Part shown: positions 1-11,099 of the stretch, piece after piece
Numbering within the stretch: position 1 is the first letter of the stretch
Layout: the number at the start of each line of letters is the position of its first letter
From: Dermatophagoides farinae
Lineage: Eukaryota; Arthropoda; Arachnida; Sarcoptiformes; Pyroglyphidae
DNA: 64,000 nucleotides
Reading direction: 5' to 3'
Assembly: GCF_024713945.1 (NCBI RefSeq)
Contig: NC_134679.1
Coordinates: 4,965,001 to 5,029,000, forward strand
Made by a program: the position numbers and the translations under genes
Notes under the pieces: generated by a model
The model's database searches: none
What the model was told of the DNA's origin: nothing
Seen by the model: only the letters and a program-made list of their open reading frames with translations

Positions 1-87
1 ATTGAATGAAACAAACCAGAACTCCTAAAAATCATATATCGATTATAAATAAAATTCGAATCTGTTTGATAGATCGAACTTGAACAA

Positions 88-474
88 ATGTCAAATATTA
101 GCCATTTTTCATGTTCATTTGATTTGAAATTATTCATCAAAGGCAAACATGACAAGGACAACAGTCAAACAATTCTGATATTCCTTACAACGTTTGTATT
201 TCTAATGTTTCTTGCCTATTTAATGGCATTGGTAATCGGATCTCATATTGCTAGAATGCAAGTCAGATATTACATTATAAGAATAATCAATCAACAACGG
301 CAACAACAACAACAACAGCAGCAACAAAAACGAAGCCGCCATCATCATCAACAAGAAAAAAATCAACAGCAGAATAGTCTGGAATTATTTTTGACAAAAC
401 TGGATGAAGAAGATCGATCACGCAAATGTCGAAGATTTTCATTTTCATGTTCACTCACTCCTCAAAAACGGTAG
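88..474 (+). CDS. small single-pass membrane protein with Gln-rich tail, hypothetical
   Basis: Not recognised. The frame is open for 128 residues from the first ATG after an in-frame TAG at 70-72. Residues about 28-51 form one strong hydrophobic segment (ILIFLTTFVFLMFLAY and onward). A basic stretch follows, then an almost pure Gln run (residues 69-80), a KRSRHHH cluster and a polar tail. No signal peptide precedes the segment, so a single-pass protein with a basic cytoplasmic tail is the simplest reading. An AATAAA lies at 537-542, 63 bp past the stop, and the next gene converges from the other strand with 98 bp between stop codons. An upstream exon outside the window cannot be excluded. The reality of the gene is moderately supported; its function is unknown. 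Confidence 0.5.
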   Translation: MSNISHFSCSFDLKLFIKGKHDKDNSQTILIFLTTFVFLMFLAYLMALVIGSHIARMQVRYYIIRIINQQRQQQQQQQQQKRSRHHHQQEKNQQQNSLELFLTKLDEEDRSRKCRRFSFSCSLTPQKR

Positions 475-572
475 TAGTTTAATCAATGTATAAATAGAAC
501 GCAATCAATTGATAATTTATAGAAAAATGATTAAAAATAAATTCTTAATACAATCTTATCATGATTTAGATG

Positions 573-1630
573 TCAATGATGTCGAGTGTAATTATATTGA
601 TTAGGATAAGTATCGATTGTTGATGGATCTGCTTCTTTAGAGGCAACATTATCCGAATCTTGATTAAACATTTTAACTACCGAATTGTACACGACAAAAT
701 TATTGACACGAAATTGAAATCCAACACCATCCTGTACGGATGGCTGTCGTTGCCAATCGCTGCTACCACTCCTAACTGGTTCTATCCCGACATCCTTAGA
801 TGTATTCGGTTGTATGAGAGGATTTTTTTCCAAGTTGCCTGAATCTCGATTCACTATGTTTATATTGGTTGGTCCATATTGATTTGCGGAAAATTTTGAT
901 TCATACGTTGATAATAAAAATGGATGTTTCGATTGGTGACAGAGAAATTCATCATCACCTTCGGGACAATCACTTCGATTATCGCATAATTTTGACATTT
1001 CAATACAAATATTTGTGGAATTGCGACAAAGATAACAACCTCCAGCGACTGTATGATTGTCGGTTTTGTCATGATGACAAATGTCATCAGATTCATCTTG
1101 ACCATTTGGACAATCTCGATGACCATCACATAGACGTGAACGATCGATACAAATAAACCGTGGTATAGATGTTGCTGGAAACAGTGAATAATCATCATCC
1201 AATAAATGATTTGATTTTTTTATTTCATTTGATAACCAACATTGAAACATTCCATTCGGACAAGAATTGTTTGCGTCATTAAATGGCTTTTCTGTGGTGC
1301 TCGTCATTATTGATGGTAACGGTGCAATCGTATCCACTGTTTCCGTAGTCGTAGGATAAGTTGTTGCTTCTGGAATCGTATTAAAAACGAGAAACATCAA
1401 TCCTATGGTTGACATGATTGATGTGGTCGTCATCATTACAACAGCCATGATGCTCAATATAATTATCGAAACGATGATGAAATGATTCTTTTTTGTATAC
1501 CGATAGTATGTAACGTAGTTGCAGGGCTTTAGTTTAAACAACGAAAAAAAAATTAGGCACTGAAAGTTTAGTATTAATGAATCAAATACGAAAACAGAAA
1601 ATCACAAACAAATCAATAAACACTCACCAT
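573..1630 (-). CDS. membrane-anchored protein with two LDL-receptor class A domains
   Basis: Predicted 329-residue type II membrane or secreted protein. The ATG (1630-1628) is followed immediately by a GTGAGT donor. Intron 1627-1560 ends in CTTTCAG, and exon 2 runs 1559-573 in frame. A hydrophobic segment (IIVSIIILSIMAVVMM) near residues 30-60 follows basic residues and would act as a signal anchor. Two Cys-rich modules follow. The first ends CDGHRDCPNGQDESDDIC and the second reads CDNRSDCPEGDDEFLC; both carry the acidic calcium-binding end of LDLa domains. In the first, the spacing between cysteines 2 and 3 is about 30 residues, far more than the usual 5-6, so it carries an insertion. The tail is polar and low in cysteine. 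LDLa modules usually bind ligands or lipoproteins outside the cell; the ligand here is unknown. No other domain was recognised. Confidence 0.75.
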
Positions 1631-2113
1631 CCGATTTTTTTTTTAAATTTGAAAAAAAATTCTGTAATTTCACAAAAAATCTAGTTAGTCTTGAGAATTT
1701 GTGTGCGTCTCTTATTTTTAATCACAACAGAAAAAACGAGCAAATCACTTGATTCGTCATTTGTCGAAAATTGTTTATATCCGAAAATCACAAAAAAATT
1801 GATCGGCTGATTTGGTTTCGATACTTCGAATGGCGATCATCATGTTTTTTATAGGCGATAATGATGCCAGCGTATGTAAAAAAATTTTGCTTAAAGAAGC
1901 AAAAAAAAAAATTTAAAAACGCTGTACAAGATATGATGATAGTGGTGAATAGATTTTGTTGTCGCTCCTGAATAACCCAAATCCATCAATCTCATTTTTT
2001 GATTGAGCAAACTATAAAAACTTTTTTGTCAACTAAATTCTATCGTCTGTCAAGAAGATTGTATACACGAGCGATGTGTTTTCATAAATCAATCTTAGTT
2101 GTCGTCCATGTTA
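1631..2113. other. intergenic region, no gene seen
   Basis: AT-rich spacer between the start of the LDLa gene and the stop of the GPCR gene, both on the minus strand. It should hold the promoter and 5' UTR of the former and the 3' UTR of the latter. Short A and T runs only; no coding signal. Confidence 0.5.
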
Positions 2114-3417
2114 TTATCTAGGTTGCTCTATCGCGTTGGATCGTAATTTGATTATTTTGACTAGAATCCGATGCATCATGTCAATCAATGTTTCACGATA
2201 ACGTCGTGATAGAAGGCAGTAGATGATAAAATTACCGGCCGAATTGATGGCCATTAATAAATTGCATACGTTGCCAAGAATTTGTTTTATTTTTTTATTT
2301 TGATTGGATGGCTGATGAAATGTATCGTAGACTATGACCAATGCTGTTGGAAGTTGACATATGATAAAGAATATGACAACGGCAATCAACAATCGGGTTA
2401 TATGGGCATCTTGATATTTTAACATTCGATAACGATTGAACTTGATGGCCGTCTCGAGTAGAATTTGTTGAGGATTCGAGTTTTTCGTTGATCGACTAAC
2501 AGAACGAATCGGTTTCGTTACCATTATGGTTGCTTGGCTAGAAGATTGAAGTGATGTATGTGCTCCGGATGTTGTCGAAGTTGCCATAAAACTATTCACA
2601 TGAGACATCCATTGGTTTCGGCGACGTGTTTGCTGTTTGACCGACCAAATTAAAAATCCGTTCATTATGGCTAGCACTGATAGTGGAATGAAAGTGAAAA
2701 CTAAAGTGATGAAGCCTAGATAAATCATCTTTATTTGGATCAAAACAAATCAATTCATTTTTAGCGATGAAAAATTGTTGAAAAAATAAAATTTACCTTA
2801 TAAGTTCGATCTCGAGCCAAATCAGAATCACAAAGCTGTACAATTTTAATATCATGAATGGTCGTATTGTGGGCACAAATTTTCCATTCAAAATAAGTTG
2901 GTAATGTAAGTGTAAAACAAATAATACCAATCAATGGTATCATTTTTAACGCTAATGATCGGGTACAAAATACACGTAAACGTAAAGGAAATCGTATGGC
3001 GATATAACGTTCAATAGTAAATAAAACAGTTAACCAAATGGAAGTATTTGAAGCAAAATCACAACAGAATATCAATCCAGGATAACTTAACAGATATATG
3101 ACTTTAACAGGATCATTTGAAAATGATGATAATCCACCTGAAAATAGTGGATAATGTTGTATGGACAAAAGGAACGAAAATGATAAATAAAAAGTATCAA
3201 ATATGGCCAAAGTAGCTAGATAGATGTGTGTTGTCGATGTAATTGATCTCATTTTTTTCTGAAACATCACGACCAAAGTGACTAGATTGCCAAAAACACC
3301 AACAATGGTGACCATCGGAACGAGAACACGTTGGACCCAAAACCGAACTTGTATTAGGTCATGCTCGTTAGCTAATGTTGAATTAGGTAATATCATTTCG
3401 TGATTGTCGTCCATCAT
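2114..3417 (-). CDS. class A (rhodopsin-like) neuropeptide-type G protein-coupled receptor
   Basis: Seven-transmembrane receptor of 411 residues from two exons: 3417-2797 and 2728-2114. The 68-bp intron 2796-2729 is phase 0 (ACTTATAAG then GTAAAT, with acceptor ATAAAG). TM1 carries GVFGNLVTL, TM2 follows SITSTTHIYLATLAIFD, and TM3 ends with the DRY-equivalent ERY in FTIERYIAIRFPLR. TM6 is IAVVIFFIICQLP, and TM7 has NSAGNFIIY in place of NPxxY. The N-terminus carries an N-glycosylation site (PNSTLAN). The third intracellular loop is long and Ser/Thr-rich. The pattern is closest to arthropod FMRFamide-type and related peptide receptors; this is a family-level judgement and the ligand is not determinable. 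The two coding exons appear complete. Confidence 0.85.
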
Positions 3418-3420
3418 AAG

Positions 3421-3851
3421 GTTTTACCAGAAATTTTATCGTTATGTGAAATGTGTGTGTGTGTATGGTAAGATCAAACATTTAATGGTTTATGGCCAAG
3501 ATAGATGGTTGATTCCATTATTTCAAACAGTAGAGAAAAAAATTTTTATTAATTGTTGATGATTGTTGCACCATACATAGTTTGGTTTTCACTCACTTGG
3601 TTTGACTGTTCGAAATGATTTATTGATACTTTAATGACGACAATGGATCCATGTAGAGCGGCATTCAACTATGAAATTCTGATTCATATAATATTCATAC
3701 TCTAATATGTGCATTACATTGCTTTGAATAAACAAATTCAATAGAGTATAAATTTGAAAAAAAAAATTTTGAATTTCCCACTTAAAACACGCATGTCAAA
3801 TGGAAACACTAAGTCTTAGTGACTAAGACAATCTATTTTTTCTATAGATTA
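3421..3851. other. intergenic region, no gene seen
   Basis: Spacer between the GPCR start codon and the QRSL1 stop codon, both on the minus strand. It contains a short (TG)n tract near 3452-3463 and nothing recognisable. It presumably carries the GPCR promoter. Confidence 0.5.
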
Positions 3852-5420
3852 TTATTCAAAAATCAGATGAGGAAATTGAGCAAGTTGTTGAAATTTTTCG
3901 GAAAATTTCAACAGCTGATAATCATTGAATCGCCGACCGATTATTTGCAAACCAATTGGCAGGTGATGATTGTCTGAATCCAATTTAAATGGTAAACTGA
4001 TGGCTGGCAAACCGGCCATGTTTGCTGGTTGCGTACAGTAATCTTCACGAATAGCTTCTTCCGTTTGATCCATTTGATTCCATTCCTGGTAATTCATTGT
4101 ATGAGTTATACATACCGGTGTCAGGATGAAATCGACTGTTTGAAATGCTCGTACAAAATCTTCGGTAATTAAACGTCGAATTCTAAGAGATTTTTCAAAA
4201 AATTTTTGATAATTTTGATTTAGTAGGAAATAATTTCCGGCAATGATTCGTGATTTGACAATATCATTGAGAGCTTCTTCACGTGTAGTTATGTACAGAT
4301 CTTCTAAATTTAAATCCATTTTTGATGTTCTATAACCATATTCGATACCATCATAGCAAGCAAAATTTGAAGCTACTTCGCTAGAATTCAAAATCGAATA
4401 ACAGGCTAGCGAGTATCCTGTATGAGGCAGTGATATTCGTTCGATTCGTAAGCCAGCATCGCGTAACATATGCTCTGCATCTTTCCAAGCTTTGGAAATT
4501 GTTGGACTCAGATTTTCAACGTCATATTCTACAGGTATTCCAATAGTCAAATTATTTAAATCAAGATGTTCGCAGTCTTCAATTTCAACTGCAACAGTAG
4601 TGGAATCCCTCGGATCATGACCATGAAGACAGGTGAAAACCAATCGAACGTCGTTCACATTACGAGCCATAATTCCTGGTACATCAAGTGAATGTGTCAA
4701 TGGAATCAAACCGAATCGAGAAATTAATCCGTACGATGGTTTGAATCCTACGATGCCTAGACGTGAAGCTGGATTTCTAGTTGATCCACCAGTATCGGAT
4801 GAAAGTGCAGCAAAACAAGTTCCTGTGGCAACCGAAACTGCACTACCACCAGAACTTCCACCGGTTATGAACCAGCAGTTTTTATCGTCAACTGGCTTAG
4901 ATTCGGTAATTGTTTCTGGGTTTTCAGACTTTAAACAGAATTTACAATTGAGACTAGAATTCCAAGGATGATATGCTGAACCGAAATATGATTCTGAGCA
5001 AGCTGAACCCATTGCAAATTCGTCCATATTTGTTTTGCCCATTAATGTCACTCCTGAATCGAATAATTTTTCTACTACAGTTGCATTGAATGGTGGATGA
5101 TAATTTTCAAGCATCTTAGAAGCACACGTTGTTCGGATATTTTTAGTGTTGAAATTATCTTTGATTGAAATCGGTATTCCATCCAACAAGCCAAATGGCT
5201 TACCTTGAAGATATCTTTCGTTGGATTTTGATGATTGGTCCAAGCCTAGATCGTCGGTACAGGTTATGAACGAATTCAACATTTTTGTATCGCGTATCCT
5301 CTGGCGACATGCTTCGAAAAGATCTGATGGAGACAGTTGTCTAGTACGAAAAAGATGATGAATTTCGTTAATTGATCGATTCAATAATGGCCAGCTATTA
5401 TCCAGATTCACTTTGAGCAT
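3852..5420 (-). CDS. QRSL1: glutamyl-tRNA(Gln) amidotransferase subunit A, mitochondrial
   Basis: Intronless 522-residue amidase-family enzyme. In the mitochondrial GatCAB complex this subunit releases ammonia from glutamine and drives conversion of Glu-tRNA(Gln) to Gln-tRNA(Gln), needed for organelle translation. The Ser-cisSer-Lys triad is visible: Lys87 in ISIKDNF, Ser189 in the amidase signature GGSSGGSA, and Ser213 in DTGGSTRNPA. The 24-residue spacing of the two serines matches the family. A roughly 25-residue insert before the signature (around 155-182) resembles that of animal homologues. No strong N-terminal presequence is obvious, so import may use a weak or internal signal. The gene is divergent from POLR1B with 172 bp between start codons. 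Length and motifs are complete, so it should be active. Confidence 0.95.
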   Translation of the reverse strand: MLKVNLDNSWPLLNRSINEIHHLFRTRQLSPSDLFEACRQRIRDTKMLNSFITCTDDLGLDQSSKSNERYLQGKPFGLLDGIPISIKDNFNTKNIRTTCASKMLENYHPPFNATVVEKLFDSGVTLMGKTNMDEFAMGSACSESYFGSAYHPWNSSLNCKFCLKSENPETITESKPVDDKNCWFITGGSSGGSAVSVATGTCFAALSSDTGGSTRNPASRLGIVGFKPSYGLISRFGLIPLTHSLDVPGIMARNVNDVRLVFTCLHGHDPRDSTTVAVEIEDCEHLDLNNLTIGIPVEYDVENLSPTISKAWKDAEHMLRDAGLRIERISLPHTGYSLACYSILNSSEVASNFACYDGIEYGYRTSKMDLNLEDLYITTREEALNDIVKSRIIAGNYFLLNQNYQKFFEKSLRIRRLITEDFVRAFQTVDFILTPVCITHTMNYQEWNQMDQTEEAIREDYCTQPANMAGLPAISLPFKLDSDNHHLPIGLQIIGRRFNDYQLLKFSEKFQQLAQFPHLIFE

Positions 5421-5471
5421 TTTGGAATCAATATCTTTTCCAATTTAAATCTATGACCACATTAGTTATGT

Positions 5472-5477
5472 CACGTG
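5472..5477. promoter_or_regulatory. CACGTG E-box 1
   Basis: Perfect palindromic CACGTG in the QRSL1/POLR1B divergent promoter. This is the core site of Myc/Max, USF and MiT/TFE bHLH-zip factors. Confidence 0.5.
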
Positions 5478-5522
5478 ATATTTAATTATTGTATCTACGG
5501 AGGGAATAATATTAGAATGCCT

Positions 5523-5528
5523 CACGTG
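5523..5528. promoter_or_regulatory. CACGTG E-box 2
   Basis: Second perfect CACGTG, 51 bp from the first (about five helical turns) and 65 bp upstream of the POLR1B ATG. Confidence 0.5.
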
Positions 5529-5592
5529 GTCTGAATTCGCATTCTGAATTTGCGTTTCTTTGGTACTGAAGAATTTTAATGATAAAAACGGA

Positions 5593-8500
5593 ATGGCAGC
5601 CGATTTGAAGACATCGAAAACCATAGTTGATGAGCTTTGTGAACAGCTTGAATCTTCTACAACTAAGCCAAGTCAGAAATTTATCAATGGTACTCAATGG
5701 AATGATCTCAAAAGCGAACAAACTCGGGTAATTCTGTCTTGAATTTTTATTTATTATTATTATTTAGATTTCTAATTCTTATTCATATTAATTGATTGCA
5801 GACTTTACAAAATCTTGCCCGAGCTCATATTGATTCATTTAATTTCATGATAAATGAAGGTCTTCAAAAGGGCTTACAAAATTTGAATCCGATTGGATTT
5901 GAATTGGCTAATGGCGATAGGGTAGTTATACAGATTATGGACTGTGTAGTTTTACATCCAACTGTGCCGAATAAAAATGAAGTAAAAATATCATCACACC
6001 ATTCCCTTTGTACAAAAATCTATCCATCCGAATGTCGTATGGTAAAGACATCATATAAAGGCAAAGTTTTATTGACAATGAATTGGAGCCTAAACGGTCG
6101 AGTTCAGGACATTATTGAAGATGTTATTGGTGATATTCCCATCATGGTCAAATCTAATCGATGTAATCTGGAAAAATTGACTCGCAGTGAACTCATTCAT
6201 CGTAAAGAGGATTCAGAAGAGTTTGGTGGCTACTTCATAATGAATGGCAATGAATATCTTATTCGAAAATTGATTGCACAACGTCGAAATTACCCAATGG
6301 CCATCATACGACCTTCGTGGAAAGATAGCGGGCAATTTTTTTCCGAACACGGTGTATCGATTCGATGTGTACGAAACGATCAAATTGGCTCAAATATGGT
6401 TCTTCATTATTTGACTAACGGAACAGTCAAATTAAGATTCTTCTATAATCGTCAGCCAATATACTTGCCATTGATTCTTGTGCTGAAAGTTCTCTGTGAT
6501 GCATCCGATCAGTTCATCTATAATGAGCTAATCAAAACACGTGAAAATGATAATTTTTTTCAATCATGCATTGTTAACATGTTACGTTTGGTACAACAGG
6601 AAAAACTATACACTTCTAAACAAATCAAAAAATACATTGGCGAACGTGTTCGTGTTCGATTTGAAGCTCCAAGCTGGTATACGGACGAAGAGATTACTGA
6701 TAATCTATTCAGAGAATGTATTGCCGTTCATCTAAATTCAAATGTCGATAAATTTAATCTGTTGGTCTTTATGACACGAAAATTATTTGCCTTTGTTCAA
6801 CGCGAATGTGCGGAAGAAAAACCGGATAATCCGATGTTTCATGAGATTTATCAATCTGGTCATATCTATTTCACACTATTGTTGGAACGATTTCAGGTAT
6901 TTTTAAGTACCATAAAACAAGCGATCGAACGCCAATTTCAACAATCGCTACGATTTCGAGATGCCAGTTCCTTCACGTTGACGACAGCTATGGTACGTAA
7001 AGCGTTGACATCCAACTATCGTGAAATCACTCGACCAATGGAACATTTGATTACGACCGGATATCTTCGTTCGAAAACTGGCCTAGGACTAATGCAATCT
7101 GCCGGTATGGCTGTCAAAGCTGAAAAGATTAATTTTTGGCGTTTTCTTGCTCATTTTCGTTCTGTACATCGGGGTCAATTTTTCAGTGAAATGAAAACAA
7201 CAGCCTGTCGGAAATTATATCCAGAAGCCTGGGGTTTCCTATGTCCAGTACATACGCCTGATGGAGCTCCATGCGGCCTTTTAAATCATTTCAGTGAACT
7301 TTGCCAAATAACCAATCAACAACAGTCAGTTCGACATTTGACTTCAGTTTTAACTGGTCTTGGTATGGAACCATTAGATTCTCCAATAAAACCTGATTCA
7401 AATTATTTAAACGTTCTCTTGGATGGTCGAGCACTAGGTTTTGTTCACGAAAATTGTGTCACAAAAATTGTCAATCAATTACGAATGATGAAGACGACCG
7501 GTAAAGAAAAGATTCCGCTTACATTGGAAATAGGATTGGTTCCTCATACTGATAAACCAACACAATATCCAGCTTTGTACCTGTTTTCAACTCCGTCGCG
7601 TATGATTCGTCCAGTGTTCAATCTGTTAACACAAAACATTGAATTTATTGGAACGTTCGAACAATGCTATATGGACATCTGTGTTACAAGTTCAGAGATG
7701 ATACCCGGTGTTACAACACATCAAGAAATTCGCGAAACAAGTTTTCTAAGCATTCTTGCCCGACAAATTCCGTATCCAGATTTTAATCAAAGTCCACGTA
7801 ACATGTATTCATGTCAGATGGCAAAACAAACAATGGGAACAGCAAGTCATACACTTCGATATCGATCAGATAATAAGATGTATTCTATACTTACTCCTCA
7901 ATCACCATTGGTTCGAACATCTGCATACGACCACTATGCACTTGATAATTACCCGCTTGGAACCAATGCTGTTGTTGCTGTTATCTCATACACTGGATAT
8001 GATATGGAAGACGCTATGATTTTGAACAAAGCTTCAGTTGAACGAGGGTTTCAGGCCGGTATTATTCACAAGACAGAGGTAATCGATCTTTATGAATTGG
8101 CTGGGCTTCGGTCAACACAACAACAAGAACTGATGCTTAAATTCGGTTATGATCAATCGGTCGATGTTGATGAGAAATATGCGGGAATGTTCGATCAGGA
8201 TGGATTGCCATTCATCGGAAGATTAGTTTGTCAAGATGATCCAGTTTGTGCGTACGTGGACATGGTTGAAAATAGGACCAAATTTCATAAATACAAAAGT
8301 TCCGAGCCTGCATACATTTTTGACGTGAAAATTTTAAGTGATGGTGATGAAACACGAATTGTCCGAGTGGCCATATCATATTTATTACGACGATCACCGA
8401 TAATTGGTGACAAATTTGCCAATCGTCACGGTCAGAAAGGTATTTGTTCATTTTTATGGCCTGCTGAGGACATGCCATTTACCGAGAGTGGCATCATACC

Positions 8501-9282
8501 TGACATTCTGTTCAATCCACATGGCTTCCCTTCTCGTATGACTATCGGACAAATGATAGAAACATTGGCCGGAAAATCAGCTTCGATGCATGGCTTAGTT
8601 CATGATTGCACTCCGTTTACATTTTCCGAGGATAATCTTGCTTCGGATTATTATGGTAAATTATTGGAAAGTTATGGTTTCAACTATTATGGAACGGAAA
8701 AAATGTTCAGTGGAGTAGATGGGCGTGAGCTAGAGGCTCAAATATTCATCGGTGTAGTATACTATATTCGTCTACGTCATATGGTTGGTGATAAATACCA
8801 GGTACGATCAACAGGACCAATCGATCAAATCACCCATCAACCTGTAAAAGGGCGGAAACGAGCTGGTGGTATTCGTTTTGGTGAGATGGAACGAGATTCT
8901 CTTCTTGCTCATGGTACAACATTTTTACTTCAAGATAGATTGTTCAATAATTCTGACAAAACTCTGGTAAGAGAGATTATCATTAAATATTGAATTATTT
9001 TCATTTCATTAAAATAATTTGATCTAGGTTCATATGTGCAAAAAATGTGGCTCGATATTATCACCATATTTGTTTTCGACAACCACCAACAAGAACAATG
9101 TCAATGATGGGATAGACGGTGAAGCTATTGGTGATCCGGAAGCAGAAATGATTCAATATTGGACATGTAAACTCTGTGATTCAGCTGAACATATTGTCAA
9201 AATAGCCATACCGTTTGTTTTACAGTATCTAGTTGCCGAATTGGCATCGGTGAATATCAAAGTGAAATTCACGGCAACTTAA
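5593..9282 (+). CDS. POLR1B: DNA-directed RNA polymerase I subunit RPA2
   Basis: Second-largest subunit of RNA polymerase I, which transcribes rRNA in the nucleolus. Three exons: 5593-5727, 5802-8966 and 9028-9282, giving 1184 residues, against about 1135 in vertebrates. Boundaries are CTCGG/GTAATT, TTGCAG/ACTTTAC, CTG/GTAAGA and TCTAG/GTTCAT, all in frame. Family landmarks include AHIDSFNFM at the start, the Pol I-type block GGYFIMNGNEYLIRKLI, WGFLCPVHTPDGAPCGLLNH, the active-site region GYDMEDAMILNKAS near residue 780 and GDKFANRHGQKG near 915. The C-terminal zinc ribbon uses Cys1104, Cys1107, Cys1147 and Cys1150. The Pol I-specific sequence separates it from RPB2 and RPC2. The ATG at 5593 is the first in frame near the conserved region. 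The promoter is shared with QRSL1. Confidence 0.96.
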
Positions 9283-9482
9283 TTATTGAAATTGTAACTA
9301 AATTAATTAAAAAATGAAATGAAATAACGAAATGGTTTTGAAAATTTGTATGTTTAACTTGCATGGTATAAATCGGGCATATATCAATGTGATCAATGTA
9401 TGCAGCTGTGTGTGATGAATTTTTTAATCGCGCGCGTTTTATTTACTCAATGTTGTGTTTATAAGTTGTTCAATCATCATCC

Positions 9483-10085
9483 ATGGATCTGAATCAAGTT
9501 CAACAAAACGTTAATAGTAATGATGATGATGATGATGACGATGAAATCGATATTTATGCTGATTTAAATTTTAATTATGAACAAACAAAATTTGAAAAAA
9601 AATCATATGAAGAAGATTCCGATCAACTTTTTGATGAGCTTCAAGTTTATGGGAAACTTTATCGTCTTGAAACTGAAATCACTAGATTGACAAAAGAAAA
9701 TGCTACTTTAAGTAAAGATAATGAAACATTACGAAAACAGATTTCAATTAAAGATGGCCAATTAAAGGTATTGAAAAATAATATATCATCATTATATAAG
9801 ACAGCTAAATTAGAATTGGATAGACGGCTGTCGGAGAAACAAGAGCTTCAAAATCAATATGATGCATTTGTGTTTCGAAAAATTAAAAATTTCGAAATTC
9901 AACGTCAACTACAGCAACAGAATATTCATTCGATTCCTGATAATATGGTGACACCAGATTCTGTTGATCGTGATGAAAAATTACGGCAAAACAATAAACG
10001 AAAAAAGTCCTTCCACAATGACAAAAATGTTTCCATCAACAATGGCCATGGTTACAAGTGGAAACGATCACCATCTAATCGATGA
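9483..10085 (+). CDS. acidic coiled-coil protein resembling the FLASH (CASP8AP2) N-terminal region
   Basis: Single-exon, 200-residue protein starting at an ATG in CCATGG context. An Asp run (residues 14-20) leads into EIDIYADL. A Leu/Glu-rich coiled coil follows from about residue 55 to 130 (LETEITRLTKEN, then LKNNISSLYKTAKLELDRR). The tail is basic with a candidate nuclear signal NKRKK. The order of an [LI]DIY motif, coiled coil and a 'KTA.LE..R' block recalls the N-terminus of FLASH, which binds LSM11 and recruits the histone pre-mRNA cleavage complex through an LD[IL]Y motif. This is pattern recall, not an alignment. The rest of the very long vertebrate FLASH is absent. An AATAAA is at 10272-10277. 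If the match fails, it is an unassigned nuclear coiled-coil protein. Confidence 0.6.
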   Translation: MDLNQVQQNVNSNDDDDDDDEIDIYADLNFNYEQTKFEKKSYEEDSDQLFDELQVYGKLYRLETEITRLTKENATLSKDNETLRKQISIKDGQLKVLKNNISSLYKTAKLELDRRLSEKQELQNQYDAFVFRKIKNFEIQRQLQQQNIHSIPDNMVTPDSVDRDEKLRQNNKRKKSFHNDKNVSINNGHGYKWKRSPSNR

Positions 10086-10474
10086 TTGAAAATCACTGCT
10101 ATGGTACCATTATCAACTTTTAATATCGATTTATAACAATTTTTTCTTTTAAATAATCATGTTGTTATTTCAATGAATTCTAACAACAACAACAAAAAAA
10201 ATGTATTTTTTTATAAATGAGTGATTAAAATTATTTAAATTCTTTTTTTTTAATTATGAATTGAAAAAAAAAATAAATTTTTTATCATCATATCTATTAA
10301 GATAAATTTTGTTCCTTACATCATTGAGTTAGAATTGGTGAAATTTACGGAAATGGTCGTCTATATACTTTCAACAAAGTATCGGACAAAAAATTTTTTT
10401 TTTCTATAGAAAATGGATGAAAAAAAATCCAATAAAAAGAAATGATTTTTATATGTTTCGACACTATATTACGT

Positions 10475-10499
10475 GAATGAATGAATGAATGAATGAATG
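10475..10499. repeat. (GAAT)6 microsatellite
   Basis: Perfect tetranucleotide run of about six units. Confidence 0.9.
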
Positions 10500-10500
10500 G

Positions 10501-10559
10501 ATAATGATGATGATGCTGATGCTGATGCTGATGCTGATGATGATAATAATAATAATAAT
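10501..10559. repeat. compound (GAT)/(GCT)/(AAT) microsatellite
   Basis: Contiguous runs of GAT, then four alternating GCTGAT units, then GAT and AAT units, only a few bases after the GAAT run. Confidence 0.9.
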
Positions 10560-11070
10560 CATTCGAGTTATAAAAAGCCATAATAATAATCATAATCATA
10601 ACGAAAACGAATGAAAGCAATAATAATAATAATAATAAACGGCCATGCATGGCAAAACAATTGCTGCTTGGTCGGATATTTTTCTCTACTACCTCTCTCT
10701 TTCTCTCTCTCTCTCTCTTTTTCCGTTGAAAGAAGAGATCAAAACTGATCAAATTTTATAATAAAACCTTTCAATATTATTGACAACGAAAAACCATCAT
10801 CAATGGCACACGTACGTTATAGTCATAGGGAAAAAAAACATCATATACACACGCACTTGTCCCAATAAAGGACATTTAACCATATCAGATCAATTGAAAA
10901 TTGTCCTTATAGATATGACAATGAAAAATTTGTTGGTTGGTTGGTTTGTTGGTTGAATTTGCAATCTGAAACTTTCAGGTCACCCAAATGGTTAGATTTG
11001 ATTGGGGGGTTGGCTATTACATACACACAATATATAATATGGAAAAGAATTGGTCTGGTCTATATTCTCT

Positions 11071-11099
11071 ATTATTATTATTATTATTATTATTATTAT
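11071..11099. repeat. (ATT)n microsatellite
   Basis: Perfect ATT/TTA run of about nine units. Shorter copies of the same unit recur at 11163-11177 and 11263-11293. Confidence 0.9.

Larger units (their letters stand above)
5421..5592. promoter_or_regulatory. 172-bp divergent promoter between QRSL1 and POLR1B
   Basis: The two start codons face away from each other with only 172 bp between them, so both promoters and 5' UTRs must share this segment. It contains two perfect CACGTG E-boxes, at 5472-5477 and 5523-5528. No TATA box is evident at a fixed position. Shared control of a polymerase I subunit and a mitochondrial translation enzyme is inference. Confidence 0.6.

Noticed and set aside
10345-10752. 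135-codon open frame on the minus strand
   Set aside because: It is a translation of (GAAT), (GCT/GAT) and (CT) microsatellites, with no splice context or conserved motif.
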